This document shows positions 1-7,110 of a stretch of DNA of 8,364 bases, in pieces. The notes beneath the pieces are model-generated. The model was not told the DNA's origin. It saw only the letters and a list, made by a program, of their open reading frames with translations, and did not search any database. The stretch comes from an uncultured Haemophilus sp. (GTDB taxonomy: Bacteria; Pseudomonadota; Gammaproteobacteria; Enterobacterales; Pasteurellaceae): assembly GCF_937976265.1 (NCBI RefSeq), contig NZ_CALJRX010000339.1, positions 1 to 8,364 on the forward strand, read 5' to 3'. The position numbers were made by a program, and so were the translations under genes. How positions within the stretch are numbered: the first letter of the stretch is position 1; every line of letters starts with the position of its first letter.

Positions 1-712
1 TGACGTTGATACCGCTAATATTCCAGAAACGTGAATCTTTCTTCACAAAATGCGCAAAAGCTTTATCAATTACCACATCAATTTCAACTTTATTGTCTTT
101 ATTGAATCTATAATCATAAATTTTCCCGACTGGCATTTTTTTGAAATACACTGAAGCACCAATCGAAATTGAACCTAAATCATCAGAAATTAAATGAATT
201 AATAAATCCCCCGGGTTGACTTGCGCAATAGGGCCTTGCTCTTCCGCAATAAATTCATCTTCTGAATCACCATCACCTGGTTGGAGGGTAATATAATTTC
301 CTGAAACCAAAGAGTCTAAGCCTGAAATCCCTGCAAGAGACACACTTGGCTGAACAAGCCAGAACTTGGTATTTTCTTTTAACACCTCTGTCGCTTCAGA
401 ATAAATATTTGCCTCAACTTTCACTTTTTGCATATTGTCGGTAAAGCTCACCTTCTTCACGACTCCAATTTGCAAACCTTGATAGCGAATAGGGGTTTTA
501 TCTGCAAGTAACCCAGCCCCATCAGAGAACGTGATCGTAATAGTCTTTCCTCGTTCTTGTACAATTTGGAAAAATAAAATGGCACCAATACATAATGCAA
601 TAAAAGGCAACAACCAAAACGGTGAGATGCGTTTATTCTTACGTAATAATGCTTCTACATTGTTATATTGCTCATCAATAGATTGAGATTCTGGTTTATT
701 GTTTTCTGTCAT
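1..712 (-). CDS. letB: LetB (YebT)-type MCE-domain lipid transport protein, N-terminal part, cut by the window edge
   Basis: This is the first 237 codons of an inner-membrane-anchored MCE protein; no stop codon is reached before the left edge. Translation gives a charged N-terminus, then KNKRISPFWLLPFIAL (about residues 25-40) opening a single membrane segment to about residue 50. A first MCE domain follows (about 56-150, with PIRYQGLQIGVV and SLAGISGLDSLVSGNYI) and the start of a second (from about 167, with GSISIGASVYFKKMPVGKIYDY). The KNKR-ISPFWLLPFIAL segment closely resembles E. coli LetB (seven MCE domains), as I remember it, so I prefer LetB to the three-domain PqiB. LetB forms a periplasm-spanning tube of stacked MCE rings that carries lipid between the membranes. 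The start ATG lies inside the 3' end of letA, preceded by GGAAA. Domain count, and hence the final LetB/PqiB decision, needs sequence beyond the edge. Confidence 0.9.
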   Translation of the reverse strand, partial: MTENNKPESQSIDEQYNNVEALLRKNKRISPFWLLPFIALCIGAILFFQIVQERGKTITITFSDGAGLLADKTPIRYQGLQIGVVKKVSFTDNMQKVKVEANIYSEATEVLKENTKFWLVQPSVSLAGISGLDSLVSGNYITLQPGDGDSEDEFIAEEQGPIAQVNPGDLLIHLISDDLGSISIGASVYFKKMPVGKIYDYRFNKDNKVEIDVVIDKAFAHFVKKDSRFWNISGINV

Positions 713-1949
713 AAATTTTCCAAATTAATCGACTATCAAACTGAGAAGTTGAAATCATAGTTAAAAACACTGCTGCACCAAAATAAAATGCGGCAGGGCC
801 TACAGTAAAATTAATAATCTGTCCGCGTGTTACTAGAGACATCATCAAAGCTAACACAAAAAGATCCAGCATTGACCAACGTCCTACAAAGTGAACGATA
901 TGCAATAACCGCATCTGCCATTTAATTGAATGTCGCCATTTAAAATGCACACTAGCCAGTAAATATAACATAATGAGGATTTTACTTACTGGAACAAAAA
1001 TACTGGCGAAGAAGACCACAAAAGCAACAAAATAGCTGCCCATGCTTATAAATGACATCACGCCCGACATCAAGGTATCTTGTGACAAACTTCCCGTTAA
1101 ATAAACACCGGATATTGGGAGCAAGTTTGCAGGGAAAAGCATGATAATCCCCGCCACTAATGTCGCCCAAACGCGTTGTAATTTCACACTATCCGGTATT
1201 TCAATAAGCGATGCACAACGTGGGCAAATTGCACGATGACGGTGATCGTATTCTTGATCTTCTTTTAAAAAAGTGTAATTACAGGCAGTACAAAGTTCTA
1301 ACGGTTTATCACTTTGGGTAACCGGTTTCTGTTCGGGATAAAAATCATGCCACAACTCATCTAAATTAATTTTAATGAATAATAACGTGGTTAAAAGTGC
1401 GGTAAAAACAAAAGCAATTAAATACACATCTACTTCTAATGTGGCATATTCGCGTACTTTATACATGGTAACAGCGAGTGCAACTAAATACACATCAAAC
1501 ATGACCCAAGGCTTAATATAACCCACAAATAATAAGACATTACGAGGCTTAATTTTGAGTAATTTAGAAAGCTGCAACATAATGACTAAAATCGCAAAAG
1601 ATACAGGCATTAAAACAGCACAGATAAAAATCATAAATGCAGTATAGGAATATCCCTCTACTGCCATTTTCCAAATTCCTTTCCAAACAGAAGCATCAAT
1701 TTTAGTACCTAGTAAATCTAAGCTCAATAAAGGATAGCTTAAAGCAAATGGCATTAAAATTAAGATAGAAAGGGCGATTAATGAACAACGTTTAAGTGAC
1801 CAACGACTGCCCGATTGCAATTTCTGATGGCAACGAGGACATTGTGCGTACTCCCCCGCTTGCGGACGACAAACAGACACCGTTGCATCGCATCCTATGC
1901 AACGCACTAGTCTATAAGTGGCATGAGTAAAATCAGGTGTTTTTGTCAT
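696..1949 (-). CDS. letA: LetA (YebS)-type PqiA-family integral membrane protein
   Basis: A 417-residue polytopic inner-membrane protein, the partner that is thought to load lipid into the LetB tunnel. It has the PqiA-family plan of two repeats, each a zinc ribbon followed by membrane helices. The first ribbon is C17-x2-C20 with C37-x2-C40 and the second is C220-x2-C223 with C242-x2-C245. Hydrophobic segments fall at about 55-75, 102-127, 146-162, 173-193, 257-285, 297-333 and 357-400. SRWSLKRC followed by LMPFA near residue 68, and the late GRWSMLDLF and GPAAFYFGAAV motifs, match YebS/LetA as I recall it. Its position divergent from proQ-prc is also that of E. coli yebS. The gene overlaps letB by 17 bp, so the two are probably translationally coupled. 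No strong Shine-Dalgarno precedes its ATG. Older annotation would call it paraquat-inducible protein A. Confidence 0.93.
   Translation of the reverse strand: MTKTPDFTHATYRLVRCIGCDATVSVCRPQAGEYAQCPRCHQKLQSGSRWSLKRCSLIALSILILMPFALSYPLLSLDLLGTKIDASVWKGIWKMAVEGYSYTAFMIFICAVLMPVSFAILVIMLQLSKLLKIKPRNVLLFVGYIKPWVMFDVYLVALAVTMYKVREYATLEVDVYLIAFVFTALLTTLLFIKINLDELWHDFYPEQKPVTQSDKPLELCTACNYTFLKEDQEYDHRHRAICPRCASLIEIPDSVKLQRVWATLVAGIIMLFPANLLPISGVYLTGSLSQDTLMSGVMSFISMGSYFVAFVVFFASIFVPVSKILIMLYLLASVHFKWRHSIKWQMRLLHIVHFVGRWSMLDLFVLALMMSLVTRGQIINFTVGPAAFYFGAAVFLTMISTSQFDSRLIWKIYDRKQ
1395..1403 (+). repeat. DNA uptake signal sequence (USS) core inside letA
   Basis: A perfect AAGTGCGGT followed by an A-rich stretch, as expected for the Haemophilus-type USS bound during natural transformation. 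It lies in the letA coding sequence on the strand opposite to the gene. Confidence 0.85.
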
Positions 1950-1978
1950 TATGTTTTCAGAAATTATAAAAGTGGACT

Positions 1979-2008
1979 ATTTTAGCCTGAATTAAGGGAA
2001 TTTGTGAA
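1979..2008 (-). promoter_or_regulatory. Predicted sigma70 promoter for letA-letB
   Basis: On the minus strand, TTCACA (2008-2003, 5/6 match to the -35 consensus) is separated by 18 bp from TAAAAT (1984-1979, 5/6 match to the -10). This puts the transcript start near 1972, with an untranslated leader of about 22 nt before letA. A second TATAAT at 1968-1963 has no good -35 partner. The call rests on consensus matching in AT-rich DNA. Confidence 0.45.
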
Positions 2009-2050
2009 GTTATTCATTAGAATTAGAAACGGAATTATTCTGTCCAACCA

Positions 2051-2080
2051 TTGTCAATCCTTATAAAAGTGCGGTAAACT
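2051..2080 (+). promoter_or_regulatory. Predicted sigma70 promoter for proQ-prc
   Basis: TTGTCA (2051-2056, 5/6) is followed after 18 bp by TAAACT (2075-2080, 4/6), giving a start near 2087 and a leader of about 30 nt before proQ. The spacer contains a complete USS core. The -10 match is modest, so the exact position is uncertain, but this 168-bp divergent gap must hold a promoter for the rightward genes. Confidence 0.42.
2067..2075 (+). repeat. USS core in the letA/proQ intergenic region
   Basis: A perfect AAGTGCGGT followed by AAA. It is the only intergenic USS here that is not part of a terminator hairpin, and it falls in the spacer of the predicted proQ promoter. Confidence 0.85.
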
Positions 2081-2117
2081 GTGCAAGTTTTTATTTTTAT
2101 CCTAGGAAAACGCAGAA

Positions 2118-2765
2118 ATGACAGATTCTCAAGTTGAAGCCCAAGCTGAAAATAATGCTGAAGGCGTTCAAAAATTAACTGATACAAAAGCGATCATTGC
2201 ATATCTTGTGGAAAAATTCCCACTTTGCTTTATTGCAGAAGGTGAAGCTAAACCATTAAAAATTGGTCTTTTCCAAGATCTTGCTGAAGCATTAAAAGAT
2301 GATGAACGTGTCAGCAAAACTCAATTACGTCAGGCTTTACGTCAATACACTTCTAACTGGCGCTATTTACACGGTTGCCGTGAAGGTGCTGAGCGTGTGG
2401 ATTTATACGGTAATCCTGCTGGTGTATTAGACGCAGAACACGTTTCTCATGCGGCTCAACAATTAGCAGAAGCAAAAGCTAAATTTGCAGAAAAACGCAA
2501 AGCAGAATTAGCAGCAAAAAAAGCACAACAAAAACGACCTGCTCGTAAACCAAATTCAAATCAAACAACTCGCAAACCGAAAGCACCACAAGTGAAACTA
2601 AGTGCGGTTGATTTCACGACACTTTCTGCGGGGAGCAAAGTGAAAGTGAAAGTAGCAGAACAAGCGAAAAATGCGACCGTATTAAATGTGGAAAAAGATG
2701 GCGCACGCGTAGAACTTGAAAATGGTTTAGTGATGACAGTCACCGCAGATCGTTTATTTGCCTAA
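2118..2765 (+). CDS. proQ: ProQ, FinO-domain RNA chaperone
   Basis: A 215-residue cytoplasmic RNA-binding protein, close to the 232 residues of E. coli ProQ. The FinO/ProQ domain spans about residues 20-120 and contains the YTSNWRYLHGCREGAERVDLYG block (77-98) typical of the family. A very basic Ala/Lys/Gln linker (about 118-160) follows. The C-terminal Tudor/SH3-like domain (about 161-215) has alternating beta-type sequence and ends in DRLFA. ProQ binds structured small RNAs and mRNA 3' ends and alters their stability and pairing. The ATG at 2118 is preceded by AGGA at 2104-2107, a rather long spacing of 10 nt, but no better start exists. prc begins 28 bp after the stop, so the two probably share a transcript, as in E. 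coli. Confidence 0.95.
   Translation: MTDSQVEAQAENNAEGVQKLTDTKAIIAYLVEKFPLCFIAEGEAKPLKIGLFQDLAEALKDDERVSKTQLRQALRQYTSNWRYLHGCREGAERVDLYGNPAGVLDAEHVSHAAQQLAEAKAKFAEKRKAELAAKKAQQKRPARKPNSNQTTRKPKAPQVKLSAVDFTTLSAGSKVKVKVAEQAKNATVLNVEKDGARVELENGLVMTVTADRLFA
2600..2608 (+). repeat. USS core inside proQ
   Basis: A perfect AAGTGCGGT in proQ, read as Leu-Ser-Ala-Val at the junction between the basic linker and the C-terminal domain. Domain boundaries are places where a USS can be tolerated in coding sequence. Confidence 0.85.
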
Positions 2766-2793
2766 TAATTTATTTCTTATCGGGAAAGGTTAA

Positions 2794-4863
2794 ATGAAAT
2801 TACATACAACCAAAAGTCTTATTGCGACAGCAATTTTAGGTGCGTTATTTCTTCATTCGTCTGACACATTTGCCGTGCAGCCGAAATTAAAGCAAAGTGA
2901 TATTACGATTCCTTCGCCAACTGATGCAAACCAGTTAGCAACGAAGCGAGCAACAACGCGTTTAACACAATCACATTATCGTAAATTCCAGCTTGATGAC
3001 GCCTTTTCCGAAAAGATTTTTGATCGTTACATTAAAAGCTTAGATTACAACCGTAACACCTTTTTAAAATCAGATATTGATGATTTACGTGCTAAATATG
3101 GCTCAAAATTAGATGACCAACTTAATGAGGGCGATCTTTCAGCTGCATTTGCGATTTACGATCTGATGATGAAACGTCGTTATGAGCGTTATGCTTATGC
3201 TCTATCTCTATTAGATAAAGAACCCGATTTAAAAGGTAATGATCAAATTGAGATCGATCGTGAAAAAGCCGCTTTCCCAGCAACGGAAGAAGAAGCGAAT
3301 AAACTTTGGGAAGAGCGCGTCAAAAATGATGTGATCAGCCTCAAGTTAAAAGATAAAAAATGGCCTGAAATTAAAGAAAAACTCACTAAACGTTACAATT
3401 TAGCGATTCGTCGATTAACTCAAACTAAAGCGGATGACATTGTTCAAATTTATATTAATGCCTTTGCTCGAGAAATCGATCCGCATACAAGCTATCTTGC
3501 ACCACGTACTGCAAAAAGCTTTAATGAAAGTATGAACCTTTCTTTAGAAGGGATTGGTGCAACATTACAATCTGAAGATGACGAAACTAGCATCAAATCT
3601 TTAGTGCCTGGAGCACCAGCTGAACGCAGTAAAAAATTACAAGCGGGCGATAAAATCATTGGTGTGGGCCAAGAAAAAGGCGAAATCGAAGATATTATCG
3701 GTTGGCGTTTAGAAGATATCGTTGACAAAATTAAAGGTAAAAAAGGAACAAAAGTTCGTCTTGAAATTGAACCTGCAAAAGGTGGAAAAAGCCGTATTGT
3801 TACCTTAGTTCGCGATAAAGTCCGTATTGAAGATCAAGCAGCAAAACTCACTGTTTCTAAGGTAGATGGTGAAACCATTGGCGTTATTAAAATTCCAAGT
3901 TTCTACATTGGCTTAACTGATGATGTGAAAAAATTATTAGTAGAGGCTGAGAAGAAGAACATTGACGCTTTAATTGTGGATCTTCGTGATGATGGCGGTG
4001 GTGCATTAACAGAAGCCGTAGCATTGAGTGGCTTATTTATTACAGATGGTCCGGTGGTACAAGTTCGTGATGCTTATCAGCGTATTCGTGTACACGAAGA
4101 TGATGATAATGCTCAGCAATATAAAGGTCCATTATTGGTGATGATTAATCGTTTCAGTGCGTCTGCTTCTGAAATTTTTGCTGCAGCAATACAAGATTAC
4201 AATCGCGGTATCATTATTGGGCAAAATACCTTCGGTAAAGGTACGGTACAACAAAGTCGTTCATTAAACTTTGTTTATGATTTAGATCAAACACCACTTG
4301 GTGCATTGCAATATACTATCCAAAAATTCTATCGCATTAATGGTGGTTCAACCCAATTAAAAGGTGTAGCAGCAGATATTAATTTTCCTGAAATTATTGA
4401 TGCCAAAGAAATTGGTGAAGAAAAAGAAGATAACGCTTTACCTTGGGATAAAATTCCGCCGGCGACTTATTCTGAAACCAATAAAGCGCGTAAAGATGTT
4501 GAAGCATTAAATGAAAAACATCTAGAGCGTATTGCAAAAGATCCTGAATTTATTGCTTTAAATGAAGATCTTAAGATCCGTGATGAACGCCGTGAGCGTA
4601 AATTCTTATCATTGAATTACCAAGAGCGCAAAGCGGAAAATGATAAAGATGATGCGAGACGTTTAAAAGATCTCAATGAACGTTTTAAACGTGAGGGTAA
4701 AAAAGCATTAAAAGACATTGATGATTTGCCAAAAGACTATGAAGCACCTGATTTCTTCTTAAAAGAAGCGAAAAGAATAGCAGCTGATTTAGTTAAACTT
4801 AACGCGAATCAACAAAAAGTGGATGCTGAAATAAAACAAGAAGCGGCAAAAGCAACAAAATAA
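2794..4863 (+). CDS. prc: Prc (Tsp), periplasmic tail-specific serine protease
   Basis: A 689-residue C-terminal processing peptidase (family S41A), full length for the E. coli Prc type. A Sec signal peptide covers residues 1-27, with probable cleavage after TFA. An N-terminal helical domain follows to about 245. A PDZ domain (about 247-330) contains EGIGATL and the GAPAERSKKLQAGDKI turn. The protease core contains DLRDDGGG (about 399-406), the nucleophile Ser457 within FSASASEIFAAA, and the general base Lys482 in FGKGTVQQ, 25 residues later as in E. coli (Ser430/Lys455, mature numbering). A long charged C-terminal region completes it. Prc recognises nonpolar C-termini of periplasmic substrates; in E. 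coli, with NlpI, it degrades the peptidoglycan hydrolase MepS. The start has a good ribosome site (GGGAAAGG at 2782-2789). A terminator follows the stop. Confidence 0.97.
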   Translation: MKLHTTKSLIATAILGALFLHSSDTFAVQPKLKQSDITIPSPTDANQLATKRATTRLTQSHYRKFQLDDAFSEKIFDRYIKSLDYNRNTFLKSDIDDLRAKYGSKLDDQLNEGDLSAAFAIYDLMMKRRYERYAYALSLLDKEPDLKGNDQIEIDREKAAFPATEEEANKLWEERVKNDVISLKLKDKKWPEIKEKLTKRYNLAIRRLTQTKADDIVQIYINAFAREIDPHTSYLAPRTAKSFNESMNLSLEGIGATLQSEDDETSIKSLVPGAPAERSKKLQAGDKIIGVGQEKGEIEDIIGWRLEDIVDKIKGKKGTKVRLEIEPAKGGKSRIVTLVRDKVRIEDQAAKLTVSKVDGETIGVIKIPSFYIGLTDDVKKLLVEAEKKNIDALIVDLRDDGGGALTEAVALSGLFITDGPVVQVRDAYQRIRVHEDDDNAQQYKGPLLVMINRFSASASEIFAAAIQDYNRGIIIGQNTFGKGTVQQSRSLNFVYDLDQTPLGALQYTIQKFYRINGGSTQLKGVAADINFPEIIDAKEIGEEKEDNALPWDKIPPATYSETNKARKDVEALNEKHLERIAKDPEFIALNEDLKIRDERRERKFLSLNYQERKAENDKDDARRLKDLNERFKREGKKALKDIDDLPKDYEAPDFFLKEAKRIAADLVKLNANQQKVDAEIKQEAAKATK

Positions 4864-4872
4864 CGATTATTT

Positions 4873-4918
4873 TGACCGCACTTTAGCAGATGAAAAAAAC
4901 TGAAGTGCGGTTATTTTT
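4873..4918 (+). terminator. Intrinsic terminator after prc, built from an inverted pair of USS
   Basis: ACCGCACTT (4875-4883) and AAGTGCGGT (4903-4911) are perfect inverted repeats. The stem extends inward to 12 bp (4875-4886 with 4900-4911, one G-U pair), around an A-rich loop, and is followed by TTATTTTT. Head-to-head USS pairs acting as terminators are a known Pasteurellaceae arrangement. Confidence 0.85.
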
Positions 4919-4942
4919 ATGAATATTTTTAAAGGTACAGCA

Positions 4943-6412
4943 ATGTTAAAAGGAACAATGAAATTAAGCGCATTAGTCTTATCATTATCAATGATGACGT
5001 CAGGTTGTGCGTTAGCTGAATGGGCCAAAACAGTTGGGCAACCTCAACAAGCCGAAAATAAAGGCGTTGATATGTCTAAATTAAGTCCTGAAGAGCGTGC
5101 AAAACTTGAAGCGGAAATCAAAGAAGACCAAGCTCGTCTAGCAGCTGAAAAACAAACCATGCTAGAGATGTCATTAACTCATGAAATTGGTGAACAAAAT
5201 CTGCAGTTCAAACCAATTTTGGCAAAATTATATGCCGATAATAAATATGACTTAATGTGGAAAGACAAGGCTGCGGAGAAACAATTCCTACGTGAATATG
5301 CGGCTATGGTAGCGTCTGGTATTTCTAAACGTTCGGCGCAATCACTAGTTAATTTACATAACGCTGAAAAAACGGGCGGCCTCACCTACGATGTGTTGTT
5401 AAGTGATGCTTTCCTTGATTACTTGTATTACAGCAAGAACGTAAATCAACAAGCACAACGTTGGTTATATGCAACGAATGCTTACAAACCGGAATTACCA
5501 AATCAAGAAATTATTGACCAATGGCAAAGTGCGGTTAAAAACAATGCGGTTTCTGACTTTGTGAATGGATTATCCAACCATAATCGTTTATACCGTGAAA
5601 CTGTACAATCACTCCCATCAATGATTTCAGCTTCAGGTATTTCTGCAATGGGTAAAAAACTTGCCCTTAATGCACAACGTTTACGTGTTATTCCAGATTT
5701 TGAAAATGGAATCTTTGTTAATATTCCAAGCTATCAATTGAAATATTATCGTGATGGTAAAGCAATTTTAGAATCTCGCGTTATTGTAGGGAAAAATGAA
5801 CGTCGTACACCAGTAATGTACAGCCGTTTGAGCAATGTGGTTGTTAATCCGCCTTGGAATGCCCCTACACGCTTAATTAATGAAGATATTTTACCGAAAT
5901 TAAAACGTGACCCTGGTTATGCAGCTGCACACAACTACTCTATTTTAGATAGCAAAGGTAACGCTATTGATCCTTACTCGATTGATTGGAGTAGTATTGG
6001 TGATAAATTCCCGTACCGTATCCGTCAAGCTGCTGGTGACAGTGCATTAGGTAACTATAAATTTAATATGCCAAGCTCTGATGCGATTTATCTTCACGAT
6101 ACACCAAATCATAGCTTATTTAGCAAAAAAGATCGTGCATTAAGCTCTGGTTGTGTGCGTGTAGAGAAATCAGATCAACTTGCCTCTATCTTGTTAAAAG
6201 AAGCGGGCTGGTCAGAAGATAAAAAACGTAATGCTTTAGCGAGTAAAAAAACTGTGTCGGCTAACATTCGTACAAATGACCCTGTATTCTTATATTATGT
6301 AACTGCATGGGTGGAAAACGGTCAAACACAAGTTTTACCGGATATTTACAAATACGATGATGCCGCGACTTTTAATGGCATAGACTGGGCAGTTGTAAAA
6401 AAATATCTTTAA
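4943..6412 (+). CDS. ldtD: LdtD (YcbB)-type L,D-transpeptidase, YkuD domain, possible lipoprotein
   Basis: This enzyme forms 3-3 (mDAP-mDAP) cross-links in peptidoglycan in the periplasm. I chose the ATG at 4943 (489 residues) because AAGG at 4932-4935 lies 7 nt upstream. The longer frame from 4919 starts in the T-run of the prc terminator and has no ribosome site. Numbering from 4943: a hydrophobic signal (1-21) ends in TSGC, a possible lipobox with Cys22; a charged helix spans about 47-77; a helical scaffold runs to about 230; the YkuD catalytic domain spans about 255-450, with NVVVNPPWNAP, NMPSSDAIYLHDTP (His385) and RALSSGCVRVEKS (nucleophile Cys404). The catalytic half closely matches E. 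coli YcbB (615 residues), but I see no peptidoglycan-binding repeat, which accounts for part of the shorter length. mepK follows 74 bp later with no clear terminator between. Confidence 0.92.
   Translation: MLKGTMKLSALVLSLSMMTSGCALAEWAKTVGQPQQAENKGVDMSKLSPEERAKLEAEIKEDQARLAAEKQTMLEMSLTHEIGEQNLQFKPILAKLYADNKYDLMWKDKAAEKQFLREYAAMVASGISKRSAQSLVNLHNAEKTGGLTYDVLLSDAFLDYLYYSKNVNQQAQRWLYATNAYKPELPNQEIIDQWQSAVKNNAVSDFVNGLSNHNRLYRETVQSLPSMISASGISAMGKKLALNAQRLRVIPDFENGIFVNIPSYQLKYYRDGKAILESRVIVGKNERRTPVMYSRLSNVVVNPPWNAPTRLINEDILPKLKRDPGYAAAHNYSILDSKGNAIDPYSIDWSSIGDKFPYRIRQAAGDSALGNYKFNMPSSDAIYLHDTPNHSLFSKKDRALSSGCVRVEKSDQLASILLKEAGWSEDKKRNALASKKTVSANIRTNDPVFLYYVTAWVENGQTQVLPDIYKYDDAATFNGIDWAVVKKYL
5527..5535 (+). 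repeat. USS core inside ldtD
   Basis: A perfect AAGTGCGGT followed by TAAAAA, read as Gln-Ser-Ala-Val in the non-catalytic scaffold part of the transpeptidase, away from active-site motifs. Confidence 0.85.
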
Positions 6413-6462
6413 ACAATGTTCACGCTAGAACTTTTTAAAGAAAAAATTGTCTAGGGTCAGAG

Positions 6463-6483
6463 ATGGGTAATAAAAGAGACTAA
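6463..6483 (+). CDS. Possible six-codon leader ORF (MGNKRD) just before mepK
   Basis: ATG GGT AAT AAA AGA GAC TAA sits in frame with mepK, its stop codon only 3 nt before the mepK ATG. It has a good ribosome site, AGGG at 6453-6456 with 6 nt spacing, whereas the mepK ATG has only a weak AAGAGA. The first eight bases, ATGGGTAA, are repeated exactly at the mepK start 24 bp on. It could couple translation into mepK or be a decayed copy of the start. Chance is also possible. Confidence 0.25.
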   Translation: MGNKRD

Positions 6484-6486
6484 AAA

Positions 6487-7047
6487 ATGGGTAACATTGA
6501 CAAAAATCGTCGTAAATGGCTTTCGTTAGGCGGCATTGTTTTAGGCGCAAGCATGATGCCAACTTCGGTATTAGCCATGGTCTCTACACCTAAACCTCGC
6601 ATTCTCAGCTTTTATAATGTCAACACCAATGAACGATTAAGTGGTGAATTCTCTGCAACCTCAGGTTTTAATCGCTCACTACTTGGTAAACTTGATTACT
6701 TTATGAGAGATCGCCGTACAGACCAAGTGCGTCGTATGGATCCCAATCTCTTCATGAAGTTTTATCATTTACAACGTGATTTGGGTTTACGTACTGCACA
6801 GATTGATGTGATTTGTGGCTATCGTAGTGCAGCGACAAATGCCATGCGCCGTAGACAAAGTCGTGATGTAGCAAGCAACAGCTATCATATTAAAGGCCAG
6901 GCTATCGATTTTAGAATCCCAGGTGTGTCTTTAGCAAGATTACGCCAAGCAGCTGAAAATCTAGAGAACGGTGGTGTGGGATATTATCCTTACAGTAATT
7001 TTATTCACGTGGATACCGGCCCTGTAAGAACATGGCGTGGTGCATAA
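6487..7047 (+). CDS. mepK: MepK (YcbK)-type peptidoglycan endopeptidase, DUF882/M15 family, Tat signal
   Basis: A 186-residue periplasmic metallopeptidase homologous along its whole length to E. coli YcbK/MepK, which cuts 3-3 mDAP-mDAP cross-links, the product of L,D-transpeptidases. The N-terminus has a twin-arginine signal: NRRKWLSLGG (Arg8, Arg9), a hydrophobic stretch and probable cleavage after VLA at residue 30. The catalytic domain shows CGYRS (110-114), the zinc motif SYHIKGQAIDF (132-142; His134 and Asp141) and NFIHVDTG (171-178; His174). The C-terminus ends at RTWRGA, as short as in E. coli. It lies 74 bp after the transpeptidase and is probably co-transcribed with it, so the maker and cutter of 3-3 bonds are paired. 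A terminator follows the stop. Substrate specificity is inferred from homology. Confidence 0.93.
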   Translation: MGNIDKNRRKWLSLGGIVLGASMMPTSVLAMVSTPKPRILSFYNVNTNERLSGEFSATSGFNRSLLGKLDYFMRDRRTDQVRRMDPNLFMKFYHLQRDLGLRTAQIDVICGYRSAATNAMRRRQSRDVASNSYHIKGQAIDFRIPGVSLARLRQAAENLENGGVGYYPYSNFIHVDTGPVRTWRGA

Positions 7048-7062
7048 AAACAATTCAATTTT

Positions 7063-7088
7063 AAACCGCACTTTAGTGCGGTTTTTTG
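7063..7088 (+). terminator. Intrinsic terminator after mepK, containing a USS
   Basis: A nine-base-pair stem (7063-7071 with 7076-7084) has a TTTA loop and continues into a run of six Ts (7082-7087). The left arm contains ACCGCACTT (7065-7073), a full USS core on the minus strand. The right arm carries TAGTGCGGT, one base off a core. It sits between mepK and gloC. Confidence 0.88.
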
Positions 7089-7110
7089 TTATCAACGATA
7101 AGGAAAAAAG

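Noticed and set aside
4919..4942. Longer start for the transpeptidase, adding eight residues.
   Set aside because: That ATG abuts the terminator T-run and has no ribosome site, while the ATG at 4943 has AAGG at a good distance. A third ATG at 4958 has its AAGGA only 3 nt away and would leave a shorter signal sequence.
6431..6446. TTTTT/AAAAA hairpin after ldtD.
   Set aside because: Only A-T pairs with a four-base loop and no following T-run. It is too weak to be called a terminator.
6447..6476. Possible promoter before mepK: TTGTCT with TAAAAG after 18 bp.
   Set aside because: Both elements match poorly and no terminator separates ldtD from mepK. Co-transcription is the simpler reading.
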